Below, piece after piece: positions 16,604-26,861 of a stretch of DNA of 64,000 nucleotides. The notes under the pieces were generated by a model. It made no database searches. It had not been told where the DNA came from and saw only the letters and a program-made list of their open reading frames with translations. Position 1 is the first letter of the stretch; each line of letters opens with the position of its first letter. The translations under genes were made by a program, and so were the position numbers. The DNA is from Sinomonas gamaensis (GTDB lineage Bacteria > Actinomycetota > Actinomycetes > Actinomycetales > Micrococcaceae). The DNA lies in the NCBI RefSeq assembly GCF_005876955.1, contig NZ_SSCL01000001.1, positions 248,001 to 312,000 on the forward strand, read 5' to 3'.

Positions 16604-18101
16604 CGCCTTCGTCCCTGCCGGTTTCCGTCCCGTCCTCCTCGCGCGACGACGTGGCCCACCTCTCCGGTCCCATGCTTCCGGCCGTGTAGGTCTCCATCGG
16701 CACCTTGTCGGCGGCCCAGGCGGCGAGCACAGGGTCCACGACCCGCCAGCAGCTCTCCGCCGTGTCCCCGCGCACCGAGAGCAGGGGATCGCCGCTCAGT
16801 ACGCCGTCGAGAACCTCGCCGTAGGGGAGGAGGTCCGTGGCGCTGAGGTCTGCGTCGAGCGTGACGCGATTGAGGGTGAGGACGTCTCCCGGCCCATTGA
16901 CGTCGACGTCAAGCTGGAGGACGTCGGGACCGAAGCCGATGCGCAGGCGGTTCGGCTCGTCCACGCCGGTGAATCCCTCTGGCAGATGGGGAACCGGCTT
17001 GAACGTGATGACCGCTTCCTTCCGCTTCGCTCCGAGCGCCTTCCCCGAGCGCAGGACGAAGGGGACGCCCGCCCAGCGCCAATTGGCGAGCGTGACGGTG
17101 ACCTCCGCAAGTGTCTCAGTTCCCCTTGTCGCATCGACTCCGGGTTCGGACGTGTAGTCCGGCACCTGACGGTTCCCGATGCGGCCAGCGGTGTATCGCG
17201 CGCGGCGCGTCGTCTCGGTGAACGGCTCCTCGACGCGGGCGGCCCGCAGCACGGCACTGATCTGGTCCCGCAGATCGCGCTCGTCGAGCCTTGCCGGCGT
17301 CTCCATGGCAAGGACCGCCATAACGTGGAGCAGGTGGCTCTGGATCATGTCCCGGAGGGCGCCCGCACGGTCGTAGTAGCCTGCGCGCCCCTCAAGGGTT
17401 AGGTCCTCGTCGAAGAAGATTTCGACCTTCTCGATGTGGTCACGGTTCCACACCGGCTCGAGGAAGTTGTTGGCGAACCGCAGCCCGAGGACATTGAGGA
17501 CGGTGCCTTTGCCCAGGAAATGGTCCACCCGGTGGATCTGCTGCTCGGGAACGAGCTTGCGGAGGGTCTCGTTGAGTGACTCGGCCGAGGCCTCGGACCT
17601 GCCGAACGGCTTCTCGAGCACTAGGCGGGTTCCTGGCGGGAGGTCGGCCGCAGAGAGGGCCTCGCAGGCCTTCTCCGTGATCTGCGGCGGGAGGGCGAAG
17701 TAGACCGCGACGGGCGACGGCAGCGTCCCGAGGACCCTCGCAAGGACCCCCGGGGCCGTGACGTCCAGCTGCTGGTACGTCGATTCGCGGCGGATGCGCT
17801 CCAGTTCCTGGCGTCCCTCCGGGCTGGCATCGGCCAGCGCCTCCTCCGTCGCGTCATGGACACGCGCGGCCCACTGCTGCTCGGTCCAGTCCTCATGGCC
17901 AGCTCCCATGACGGCCAGGCCAGTATGCCGGCCCGTCGCGAGAAGCCGGGCGAGCCCGGGGAACAGGAGGCGCCCGGTGAGGTCTCCCGACGCGCCGAGA
18001 ATGAGGAGGGTTCGGACCTGTCCCCGATGCCGATTCGGCTCGGAAGTCGGTGACGGGGCGGGCTTCGGATCTGAGGTCTGGGTCGTCACGGTGCCCAGCA
18101 T
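16596..18101 (-). CDS. zwf: Glucose-6-phosphate 1-dehydrogenase family protein
   Basis: This enzyme would oxidise glucose-6-phosphate to 6-phosphogluconolactone with NADP+, feeding the pentose phosphate pathway. The N-terminal Rossmann motif GASGDLTGR is present. The active-site segment reads HRVDHFLGKGTV where canonical enzymes have RIDHYLGKE, so the catalytic His is kept but the following Tyr is Phe and the Glu is Gly. EKPFGR and the C-terminal domain are normal; length is 501 residues. I chose ATG 18101 (GGTGG upstream); a frame extension to 18161 is possible. It is not beside opcA, tal or tkt, so it may be a second, specialised copy. It is divergent from ffh. Confidence 0.85.
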   Translation of the reverse strand: MLGTVTTQTSDPKPAPSPTSEPNRHRGQVRTLLILGASGDLTGRLLFPGLARLLATGRHTGLAVMGAGHEDWTEQQWAARVHDATEEALADASPEGRQELERIRRESTYQQLDVTAPGVLARVLGTLPSPVAVYFALPPQITEKACEALSAADLPPGTRLVLEKPFGRSEASAESLNETLRKLVPEQQIHRVDHFLGKGTVLNVLGLRFANNFLEPVWNRDHIEKVEIFFDEDLTLEGRAGYYDRAGALRDMIQSHLLHVMAVLAMETPARLDERDLRDQISAVLRAARVEEPFTETTRRARYTAGRIGNRQVPDYTSEPGVDATRGTETLAEVTVTLANWRWAGVPFVLRSGKALGAKRKEAVITFKPVPHLPEGFTGVDEPNRLRIGFGPDVLQLDVDVNGPGDVLTLNRVTLDADLSATDLLPYGEVLDGVLSGDPLLSVRGDTAESCWRVVDPVLAAWAADKVPMETYTAGSMGPERWATSSREEDGTETGRDEGVR

Positions 18102-18189
18102 GCCACCGGACACGTGCCGTTGATACCCTTGGGAATGGCAGATCCGCCGATTGGCGGGCAACTCACAGGACTGAAAGCGACTCCGTCAC

Positions 18190-19770
18190 GTGTTCAACTC
18201 CCTCTCGGACCGTCTGACTGCGACGTTCAAGAATCTCCGCGGCAAGGGCCGCCTGAGCGAGGCCGACGTCGACGCAACCGTCCGCGAGATCCGCCGCGCT
18301 CTCCTCGACGCCGACGTAGCTGTTCCCGTCGTGCGCGATTTTGCGGCGCGCGTCCGCGAGCGGGCTCTGGGTGCGGAGGTGGCCGCCGCCCTGAATCCGA
18401 GCCAGCAGGTCGTCAAGATCGTCAATGACGAACTCGTGAACATCCTCGGCGGCGAGACGCGGCGCATCCGGCTCGCGAAGAACCCGCCGACCGTCATCAT
18501 GCTTGCCGGTCTGCAGGGTGCCGGCAAGACCACGCTCGCTGGCAAGCTGGCCAAGTGGCTCAAGGGCCAAGGCCACTCGCCGATCCTCGTCGCTGCAGAT
18601 CTTCAGCGTCCGAACGCCGTCACCCAGCTTCAGGTCGTCGGGCAGCGGGCAGGCGTCCCGGTATACGCTCCGCACCCCGGCGTCCAGTCCGAATTCGAGG
18701 CCGCCAGCGGGGATCCGGTCGGCGTTGCCCGCGGAGGCGTCGAGGAGGCCCGCCGCAAGCTGCATGACGTCGTCATCGTCGACACGGCCGGACGCCTCGG
18801 CATCGATGCCGAACTGATGCAGCAGGCCGCGGACATCCGTTCCGCCGTCAACCCCGACGAGGTCCTGTTCGTCATCGACGCGATGATTGGCCAGGACGCC
18901 GTCAACACCGCGAAGGCCTTCGAGGAGGGCGTCGACTTCACCGGCGTCGTCCTCACCAAGCTCGACGGCGATGCCCGAGGCGGCGCCGCCCTCTCGGTCG
19001 CCTCGGTCACGGGTCGTCCCGTCATGTTCGCCTCCACAGGCGAGGGCCTGGACGACTTCGAGCTGTTCCACCCGGACCGAATGGCATCCCGCATCCTCGA
19101 CATGGGCGATGTCCTGACGCTCATCGAGCAAGCCGAGAAGAATTGGGACCGCGACGAAGCCGCTCGGATGGCGAAGAAGTTCGCCGATCAGGAGGACTTC
19201 ACGCTCGAGGACTTCCTGACCCAGATGCAGCAGATCCGCAAGATGGGCTCGATGAAGAAGCTCCTCGGCATGATGCCGGGTGCGGCCCAGTTCCGGCAGC
19301 AGCTCGAGCAGTTCGATGAGCGCGAGATCGACCGTGTCGAGGCGATCGTCCGATCGATGACCCCGCACGAGCGGGTGGCACCGAAGATCATCAATGGCTC
19401 GCGCCGCGCCCGCATCGCCCGTGGCTCCGGCGTCCACGTCTCCGAGGTCAACGGCCTGCTGGAGCGGTTCGGCCAGGCGCAGAAGATGATGCGCAAGATG
19501 GCGCAGGGCGGCGGCATCCCCGGGATGCCGGGCATGCCCGGCATGGGCGGAGGCTCGCGGAAACCCGCGGGCAAGAACGGCAAGAAGAAGGCCCGTTCCG
19601 GGAACCCTGCGAAGGCGGCGCAGCAGCTGCGCGAGGCGGAGCAGCGGCGTGCGGCCGGAGCCGCGAACGCAGCCAAGTCCGGCTCCGCGTTCGGCCAGCA
19701 GGCGCCGTCGGACTTCGACCCGGCGTCCTTGAACCTCCCGAAGGGCTTCGAGAAGTTCCTCGGGAAGTAG
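18190..19770 (+). CDS. ffh: Signal recognition particle protein Ffh (SRP54)
   Basis: Ffh binds 4.5S RNA and nascent signal peptides and delivers ribosomes to FtsY. The product is 526 residues. It has the N domain helical bundle (FNSLSDRLTATFKNLRGKG), then the G domain with GLQGAGKTT, DTAGR and TKLDGDARGG. The Met-rich M domain follows (from about residue 325: MQQIRKMGSMKKLLGMMPG), with the RNA-binding SRRARIARGSG motif. The C-terminus is a flexible Gly/Met and Lys-rich tail with repeated GMPGM. The start is GTG 18190 with a weak ribosome-binding site. It is divergent from zwf and convergent with thiC. Confidence 0.97.
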   Translation: MFNSLSDRLTATFKNLRGKGRLSEADVDATVREIRRALLDADVAVPVVRDFAARVRERALGAEVAAALNPSQQVVKIVNDELVNILGGETRRIRLAKNPPTVIMLAGLQGAGKTTLAGKLAKWLKGQGHSPILVAADLQRPNAVTQLQVVGQRAGVPVYAPHPGVQSEFEAASGDPVGVARGGVEEARRKLHDVVIVDTAGRLGIDAELMQQAADIRSAVNPDEVLFVIDAMIGQDAVNTAKAFEEGVDFTGVVLTKLDGDARGGAALSVASVTGRPVMFASTGEGLDDFELFHPDRMASRILDMGDVLTLIEQAEKNWDRDEAARMAKKFADQEDFTLEDFLTQMQQIRKMGSMKKLLGMMPGAAQFRQQLEQFDEREIDRVEAIVRSMTPHERVAPKIINGSRRARIARGSGVHVSEVNGLLERFGQAQKMMRKMAQGGGIPGMPGMPGMGGGSRKPAGKNGKKKARSGNPAKAAQQLREAEQRRAAGAANAAKSGSAFGQQAPSDFDPASLNLPKGFEKFLGK

Positions 19771-19812
19771 CCGTCTGCACCCTCCCACGACCGCCGAGGT
19801 CGGGCCGGGTGG

Positions 19813-19847
19813 CGCCGAGGTCGGGGCTTCTCGCCCCGACCTCGGCG
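19813..19847. terminator. Bidirectional terminator between ffh and thiC
   Basis: A perfect 14-bp stem (19813-19826 with 19834-19847) with a 7-base loop lies between the convergent ffh and thiC genes. A partial extra copy of the CCGAGGTCGGG arm is found at about 19794-19805. The stem would work in both directions. Confidence 0.7.
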
Positions 19848-19875
19848 TCGTAAGGCCCGATGTCGGCCAGGGGAC

Positions 19876-21748
<1,873 letters not shown>

Positions 21749-21790
21749 GGACAGTCACGCAGGCTAGCACGACGACCGGGATATTCCTTC

Positions 21791-21819
21791 TTGATTGAAG
21801 CTTCAAGTAAATGTACGAT
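21791..21819 (+). promoter_or_regulatory. Promoter with embedded palindromic operator
   Basis: TTGATT (21791-21796) and TACGAT (21814-21819) are 17 bases apart. The spacer contains the perfect 12-base palindrome TTGAAGCTTCAA at 21795-21806. A palindrome of this form between the -35 and -10 boxes is typical of MarR-type repressor sites. No regulator gene is adjacent, so the binding protein is unknown. Confidence 0.55.
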
Positions 21820-21850
21820 GGAAGGAGATCACCAGATACGAGGAGCAGCC

Positions 21851-22741
21851 ATGACCACACCATCCAGCCTGTCGGCGTCGAGCAAAGATCTCCTGCCCGC
21901 GGACCTGAGCATGGGCACGGTCATGCTCAAAGTCGGGGACATGACACTCATGCTGGACTACTACCAGCGCGCCCTGGGCCTCGTGCCGATCTCGGAGTCG
22001 CTCGGCGGCGTGTACCTCGGACGCAAGGGCCTTCCGATCATCCACCTCAGCCCCGCTGCCGGACTGCAGATCCCCGGGCGCGGGGAGGCTGGGCTTTTCC
22101 ACACGGCGATCCTGTTCGAGAATCGGTCCGATCTTGCAGCCACGGTCGCGACGGCGGCCCAGTATGACCCACGCCTCTTCGCTGGGAGTGCCGACCATCT
22201 GGTCTCCGAGGCCTTCTATTTCACCGACCCTGAAGGCAACGGCGTCGAACTGTATTTCGACAAGCCGCGCAGTACTTGGGAATGGCAGGGGGACCGGGTC
22301 GTCATGGACAGCCTCCCACTTCCGCCGCAGGGCTTCCTCCAGGCGAACCTCACCGAAGAAGCGGTGAGCCTCCAGACCGAGTCGGGTGCCGGCGTCGGCC
22401 ACGTGCACCTCCAAGTCGGTGACGTTCCCACTGCGCACCGCTTCTATGTGGACACGCTCGGATTCGAGCAGACCGCGGGCTGGCATGGGCAGGCCCTTTT
22501 TGTCGCCGCGGGGAAGTACCACCACCACATGGCGATGAACGTGTGGAACAGCCGCGGGGCCGGCCCGCGCAAGGACACGCTGGGCCTCGGCGAGGTCCTC
22601 ATCCACCTTCCGGGCGACGACGATCTCCTCGCCGCCGCGGACCGCCTCAAGTCTGCGGGAGTTGCCACCGAGCACACTGGGCTCGAGCTCCGGTTCGACG
22701 ACCCGTGGCGGAACAGGATCCGGCTGGCGGTGGAGCGCTGA
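21851..22741 (+). CDS. VOC-family dioxygenase/glyoxalase, CatE-like
   Basis: This 296-residue cytosolic metalloenzyme has two vicinal-oxygen-chelate modules. Module 1 is at about residues 18-135 (VMLKVGDMTLMLDYYQRALG, then HTAILFE and GNGVELYFD). Module 2 is at about 175-290 (VGHVHLQVGDVPTAHRFY, with HHHMAMNVW and LIHLP). Metal-binding His and Glu residues typical of the fold are present in both. The arrangement resembles Bacillus CatE-type catechol 2,3-dioxygenases, but the substrate is not certain. The start ATG 21851 has AGGAG at 21841-21845. It is probably controlled through the palindromic operator just upstream and is the only gene of its unit. Confidence 0.8.
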   Translation: MTTPSSLSASSKDLLPADLSMGTVMLKVGDMTLMLDYYQRALGLVPISESLGGVYLGRKGLPIIHLSPAAGLQIPGRGEAGLFHTAILFENRSDLAATVATAAQYDPRLFAGSADHLVSEAFYFTDPEGNGVELYFDKPRSTWEWQGDRVVMDSLPLPPQGFLQANLTEEAVSLQTESGAGVGHVHLQVGDVPTAHRFYVDTLGFEQTAGWHGQALFVAAGKYHHHMAMNVWNSRGAGPRKDTLGLGEVLIHLPGDDDLLAAADRLKSAGVATEHTGLELRFDDPWRNRIRLAVER

Positions 22742-22877
22742 CCCTGCGCTTCGTGGCAGCGCGTTCCCTCCTGCGCTACGCTCAACGTGTCCGCGGTCCC
22801 CGCGGGCACGTTGTCCGTTCAGCAGTCCGTCGCCGGGGCTGGCCTGGCCCCGCGCCCGCCCGATCGAGGGGGATCCC

Positions 22878-23339
22878 TTGTCAGCTCCCAACCCGTTCGC
22901 CGAAGTATTCGTGTCAACTCACTCCGAGGCGCTCCGCAGGGCCGCGGACCTCGACGCCGGCTCCGCCTCCGACGTCGACGGCGAGGGGGTGCGCATCCCG
23001 GGCGTCTCGGACTATGAGATCGAGCAGCTAGGCGGACTCGTGGGGGCGGCGGTGCACGCTGCCGGCGCCGACTACGAGCTCGTCATGGTGGACGTGGCCA
23101 GCGATACACTCCTGGCGGTCCCGTCGGCCATGGTCCGCGCGCTAGCAGAGCTTCTCGCGTATGAGTCCGACGAAGGCGAGGGCGACGCCGTCGAGCGTGT
23201 CGCCGCGGCCTGGGTGGACCAGGAAGACCTGCCGTTCAACGCCCAAGAGGCGTATGGGTACGTCGAGCAGCTGGCCAAGCTCGCCGCAGACGTCGATGAA
23301 TCGGACCAGCAGGAACTCTTCGTCTGGGCAGGCTCCTGA
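22878..23339 (+). CDS. Conserved hypothetical protein, acidic
   Basis: I do not recognise a named family. The TTG at 22878, preceded by GAGGGGGA, gives a 153-residue, strongly acidic, soluble protein beginning LSAPNPFAEVF. It has no signal peptide or membrane helix. Two segments look folded: IPGVSDYEIEQLGGLVGAAVHAAG and PSAMVRALAELLAYE. The C-terminal half is helical with clusters of Asp and Glu. The open frame extends upstream to 22662, but that part overlaps the VOC gene and is rich in Arg/Pro/Ser, as in a shadow frame. Its position before rpsP suggests a housekeeping role typical of the genus, but this is only inference. Confidence 0.65.
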   Translation: MSAPNPFAEVFVSTHSEALRRAADLDAGSASDVDGEGVRIPGVSDYEIEQLGGLVGAAVHAAGADYELVMVDVASDTLLAVPSAMVRALAELLAYESDEGEGDAVERVAAAWVDQEDLPFNAQEAYGYVEQLAKLAADVDESDQQELFVWAGS

Positions 23340-23521
23340 TCCTGACTGCGTTGCGAATCGCAATGCTGCCCGAGCATCTGGCACAATAGACAGGTACCCG
23401 ATCCGCGTGGCCCCTCTCTCCGCGCGCGTCGTGTCCACAAGAACCGGCCCGAGTATGGCTCGCCCCACGGGTGCAGAAAGCGCGGGTTCGACCCTTTGCA
23501 GAAACAGGAGTGACCACAACA

Positions 23522-23923
23522 GTGGCCGTTAAGATTCGTCTCAAGCGCTTCGGCAAGATGCGCCAGCCGTTCTACCGCATCGTCGTCGCCGACTCGCGCA
23601 CCAAGCGCGATGGCCGTGCGATCGAGGAGATCGGCAAGTACCACCCGATCGAGGATCCCTCGTTCATCGAGGTCAACTCGGAGCGCGCCCAGTACTGGCT
23701 CTCCGTCGGCGCCCAGCCGACCGAGCAGGTGCTCGCGCTCCTCAAGGTCACCGGCGACTGGCAGAAGTTCAAGGGCCTCCCGGGTCAGGAAGGCACGCTC
23801 AAGGCCCCCAAGGGCAAGGCTGCATTCGTTGCCCCCGAGAAGGACTCCGTGATCGTCCCCGAGGCGCCCAAGGCGTCGAAGGCTGCCGACGAGGCCCCTG
23901 CCGAGACGGCCGAGGCTGAGTAA
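23522..23923 (+). CDS. rpsP: 30S ribosomal protein S16
   Basis: S16 is a small-subunit assembly protein. The N-terminus [20 protein letters not shown] after GTG 23522 is the standard start, with AGGAG 11 bases upstream. A second in-frame GTG at 23510 overlaps that AGGAG and is less likely. The conserved [19 protein letters not shown] segment follows. The protein is 133 residues, longer than the roughly 85 of enterobacteria, because of the Lys/Ala/Pro/Glu-rich C-terminal tail common in actinobacteria. It is followed after one base by khpA. Confidence 0.96.
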   Translation: MAVKIRLKRFGKMRQPFYRIVVADSRTKRDGRAIEEIGKYHPIEDPSFIEVNSERAQYWLSVGAQPTEQVLALLKVTGDWQKFKGLPGQEGTLKAPKGKAAFVAPEKDSVIVPEAPKASKAADEAPAETAEAE

Positions 23924-23924
23924 C

Positions 23925-24167
23925 TTGCTGGCCGACGCACTCGAGCACCTGGTCCGCGGCATCGTGGACAACCCGGACGATGTCACCGTGGAGGCCAAGA
24001 GCGGCCGCCGTGGCGATATCCTCGAGGTCCGCGTCCATCAGGACGATCTGGGCCGGGTGATCGGCCGACAGGGACGAACGGCGCGTGCGCTTCGCACCGT
24101 TGTGGCGGCCCTGGCCGAGGGCGATGCGGTTCGTGTCGACGTCGTCGACACCGACAGACGCCGCTGA
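23925..24167 (+). CDS. khpA: KH-domain RNA-binding protein KhpA
   Basis: This is an 80-residue single KH domain that binds structured RNA and in firmicutes pairs with KhpB/EloR. The GxxG loop is GRQG in LGRVIGRQGRTARALRTVV. The TTG start at 23925 immediately follows the rpsP stop; the usual protein starts with LLADALEHLVRGIVD. It lies in the common rpsP-khpA-rimM-trmD order. A strong intrinsic terminator follows 21 bases after the stop and separates it from rimM. Confidence 0.93.
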   Translation: MLADALEHLVRGIVDNPDDVTVEAKSGRRGDILEVRVHQDDLGRVIGRQGRTARALRTVVAALAEGDAVRVDVVDTDRRR

Positions 24168-24188
24168 CGCCCCGGCGCACCAGCACGA

Positions 24189-24232
24189 GGCTCCGGCCCC
24201 TCCGCCGATAGGCTGAGGGGCCGGAGCCTTTT
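24189..24232 (+). terminator. Intrinsic terminator inside the rpsP-trmD gene string
   Basis: A 14-bp perfect GC-rich stem (24189-24202 with 24215-24228) with a 12-base loop is followed by TTTT. It lies between khpA and rimM, so it would reduce or stop read-through into rimM and trmD. Confidence 0.85.
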
Positions 24233-24270
24233 CTGCCCCACGATTTCTGCGAACACGATGAGAGGAAGAG

Positions 24271-24807
24271 ATGAAGGTTCGGGTCGCACGCATCGGCAAG
24301 CCGCATGGCATTCGAGGCGAGGTGACGGTGCAGGTCCTGACGGACTCGCCCGAGGATCGCTTCATCCAGGGCGCGGAGTTCGACGTCGAGCCCGTCTCCC
24401 ATGGTTCCCTCACCGTGCGCTCAGCGCGGTGGAACAAGGACATCCTCGTCCTCGGGTTCGAAGAAGTTGCAGACCGCAACCGTGCGGAGGAGTTGCGCGG
24501 GGCCACGCTCTTCTTGGACACGGAGGACGTTGACGACGAGGACGACGAGGGCTGGTACGAGCATGAGCTCGTGGGTCTCGAGGTCCGTGTCGACGGCGAG
24601 GCAGCGGGAACTGTCTCGGCTCTCCAGGTCATGCCTGCCCAGGATCTCCTCGTCGTGGACACGCCCTCTGGCGAGGTCTTGGTCCCGTTTGTCGAGGAGA
24701 TCGTTCCCGAGGTCGACGTCGAAGGGGGCTTCATCGTCGTTGTCCCGCCGCCCGGGCTCTTCGAGCTGAATACCGAGTCTGAGGCGCAGCAAGGCGAGGA
24801 AGCGTAG
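24271..24807 (+). CDS. rimM: Ribosome maturation factor RimM
   Basis: RimM helps assemble the 30S head, binding S19. The 178-residue protein has the N-terminal RimM domain (VARIGKPHGIRGEVTVQVLTD). A linker with an unusually acidic patch (EDVDDEDDEGW) comes next, then the C-terminal PRC-barrel (GLEVRVDGEAAGTVSALQVM to VEEIVPEVD). ATG 24271 has GAGGAAGAG immediately upstream. trmD begins right after its stop, so the two are coupled. Confidence 0.96.
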   Translation: MKVRVARIGKPHGIRGEVTVQVLTDSPEDRFIQGAEFDVEPVSHGSLTVRSARWNKDILVLGFEEVADRNRAEELRGATLFLDTEDVDDEDDEGWYEHELVGLEVRVDGEAAGTVSALQVMPAQDLLVVDTPSGEVLVPFVEEIVPEVDVEGGFIVVVPPPGLFELNTESEAQQGEEA

Positions 24808-25593
24808 ATGCGGGTCGACGTCGTCAGCATCTTTCCCGAGTATCTTGCCCCGCTCAGGCTCTCTCTGCTCGGCCGGGCGCAGGAGGACGGCATCCTTCAG
24901 CTCTCGGTGCACGATCTGCGAGACTTCACGGCTGACCGGCACCGGACGGTGGACGACACCCCGTATGGCGGTGGCGCCGGCATGGTCATGAAGCCCGAGC
25001 CGTGGGCGCTCGCGCTGGAGGCCGTCCTGGCTGAGCTTCCCGAGACGAACGAGGCGCCCACACTGATCGTGCCGTCGCCCGCGGGGGAGGTCTTCACCCA
25101 GGCGCTCGCGGAAGAACTTGCCCAGGAACCGAGCCTGACCTTCGCGTGCGGCCGGTATGAGGGCATCGACGAACGTGTCCTCGAGTGGGCCGCGGAGCAC
25201 TTCCGTGTGCGGCCCGTGAGCCTCGGCGATTACGTGCTCAACGGCGGTGAAGTGGCCGTCATGGCCATGGTTGAAGCGGTCGGGCGGCTGCTGCCCGGCG
25301 TCGTGGGGAACCCCGAATCACTCGTGGAAGAGTCGCATTCCGACGGCCTCCTCGAGTACCCGGTGTACACGAAGCCCTCGTCGTGGCGGGGCCACGACGT
25401 CCCCGACGTCCTTCTGAGCGGCAACCACGGGCTCATCGCGCGCTGGCGCCGCGAGCAGCAGTTCCGCCGCACTGCCGCGCGCCGGCCTGAACTCCTCGAA
25501 GGCGCTGATCCCGCAGAATTCACCGGGCGGGAGCGGGAGGTCCTGCGGGAGCTGGGGTACGACGTCGTCGACGGTCGCCTCGTGCGGCAGTGA
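24808..25593 (+). CDS. trmD: tRNA (guanine-N1)-methyltransferase TrmD
   Basis: TrmD uses SAM to make m1G37 in tRNAs, preventing +1 frameshifts. The SPOUT trefoil-knot elements are clear: [13 protein letters not shown] at the start, [29 protein letters not shown] and [15 protein letters not shown]. The 261-residue length is normal. The catalytic Asp is in the [13 protein letters not shown] region. The ATG directly abuts the rimM TAG. Confidence 0.97.
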   Translation: MRVDVVSIFPEYLAPLRLSLLGRAQEDGILQLSVHDLRDFTADRHRTVDDTPYGGGAGMVMKPEPWALALEAVLAELPETNEAPTLIVPSPAGEVFTQALAEELAQEPSLTFACGRYEGIDERVLEWAAEHFRVRPVSLGDYVLNGGEVAVMAMVEAVGRLLPGVVGNPESLVEESHSDGLLEYPVYTKPSSWRGHDVPDVLLSGNHGLIARWRREQQFRRTAARRPELLEGADPAEFTGREREVLRELGYDVVDGRLVRQ

Positions 25594-25826
25594 TGCTCTG
25601 GCGGATGCCGTCCCGCTCGCCGTGACCGGCCGGTGGGATTCGCGCTGGCGCGCGGGATCATGGCAGAATAGAGCGTTGCGCCCGCCGGGCTTGGACTCTG
25701 CCACAGGGGAGCCTGCCAACGGTCGGGGCGCCCCGCCGCCGGGTCAGCCGGTGCGCGGGGGAGAGCACGGGCCTCATGGCCCGCGACTGAAGCGATTGAC
25801 CTGTGGCAGTCGCCAGGAGAAGCATC

Positions 25827-26189
25827 ATGCATATTCTCGACAACGTTGACGCCGCGTCCCTCCGCTCGGACGTTCCCTCGTTCTCACCGGGCGACACGAT
25901 CAAGGTGCACGTCAACATCATCGAAGGCAAGAACACGCGTATCCAGGTGTTCCAGGGCTTCGTGCTCGGCCGCCAGGGCTTCGGTGTCCGTGAGACGTTC
26001 ACCGTCCGCAAGGTCTCCTTCGGTGTGGGCGTGGAGCGCACGTTCCCCGTTCACTCCCCGATCATCGACAAGATCGAGGTCGTGACCAAGGGCGACGTCC
26101 GCCGCGCGAAGCTGTACTACATGCGCGAACTCCGCGGCAAGGCCGCGAAGATCAAGGAGAAGCGCGACTACAGCAACTCCTCCAAGTAA
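25827..26189 (+). CDS. rplS: 50S ribosomal protein L19
   Basis: L19 sits at the 30S-50S interface. The start is ATG 25827, after AGGAGA, giving [17 protein letters not shown] and 120 residues. An in-frame GTG at 25803 would add eight unconserved residues. [40 protein letters not shown] and [21 protein letters not shown] match the family closely. A 233-base leader after trmD contains a short GGGCC/GGCCC hairpin near 25774-25785, possibly regulatory, but no known leader motif is recognised. lepB follows after three bases. Confidence 0.97.
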   Translation: MHILDNVDAASLRSDVPSFSPGDTIKVHVNIIEGKNTRIQVFQGFVLGRQGFGVRETFTVRKVSFGVGVERTFPVHSPIIDKIEVVTKGDVRRAKLYYMRELRGKAAKIKEKRDYSNSSK

Positions 26190-26192
26190 GCC

Positions 26193-26861
26193 TTGCTGCA
26201 AGGCTTCCGTACCGAGCGCCGGCCCAGGCTACTGGGCTGGCGCTCGGCGCTTCTCGGTTTGATCGCGGCCATTCTGGTCTGCGGACTTGTGCGAGCCTTC
26301 CTTGTAGACCTCTACTACATTCCCTCCGGCTCGATGGAGCCCCTGCTCCAGCCGGGCGATCGGATAGCCGTGTCACGCGTGGCGTTTTCAGGAAGCCCCA
26401 TCGCCCGCGGAGACGTCGTGGTCTTCGACGGCCGTGGCTCCTTCGCGCCCCTCGACAGCGGACGCGGGTGGTTGGGGGATGCTGTGCGCGGAGTCGGCGA
26501 GTGGTTCGGAATCGTGCCGAATGAGACGGTGTACGTGAAGCGTGTTCTGGGCGTGGCCGGAGACCACGTGACATGTTGCACCGCCGACGGGCACCTCACG
26601 GTCAACGGCAGACCTCTCGACGAGCCCTATGTCTACCCCGGCGACGCTCCCAGCACTCAGCCGTTCGACGTCGTCGTACCTCCCGGCCGCCTCTGGCTGC
26701 TCGGTGACCACCGCGCGGACTCTGTGGACTCGCGCTCTCTTCTGGGGGCACCAGGCGGCGGACTCGTGCGCACCGACCGCGTTATCGGTGAGCCCATCGC
26801 CATCCTCTGGCCGCTTGATAGATTGGGCGCGATGAGCAGCACTCAGAAGGAGGCCCAGTGA
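26193..26861 (+). CDS. lepB: Type I signal peptidase, first copy
   Basis: The membrane-anchored Ser-Lys protease cleaves Sec and Tat signal peptides outside the cytoplasmic membrane. The 222-residue product starts at TTG 26193. It has one N-terminal membrane helix (about 17-38) followed by the catalytic Ser47 in IPSGSMEPLL. The general-base Lys116 is in YVKRVLGVAGDHV, and GDHRADSVDSR gives the third conserved box. It contains an insertion (about 80-110) compared with short LepB forms. It begins three bases after rplS and overlaps lepB2 by four bases. Confidence 0.94.
   Translation: MLQGFRTERRPRLLGWRSALLGLIAAILVCGLVRAFLVDLYYIPSGSMEPLLQPGDRIAVSRVAFSGSPIARGDVVVFDGRGSFAPLDSGRGWLGDAVRGVGEWFGIVPNETVYVKRVLGVAGDHVTCCTADGHLTVNGRPLDEPYVYPGDAPSTQPFDVVVPPGRLWLLGDHRADSVDSRSLLGAPGGGLVRTDRVIGEPIAILWPLDRLGAMSSTQKEAQ

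Noticed and set aside
18163-19788. 541-codon frame opposite ffh
   Set aside because: It is fully antisense to ffh with Leu/Arg/Val-rich shadow composition.
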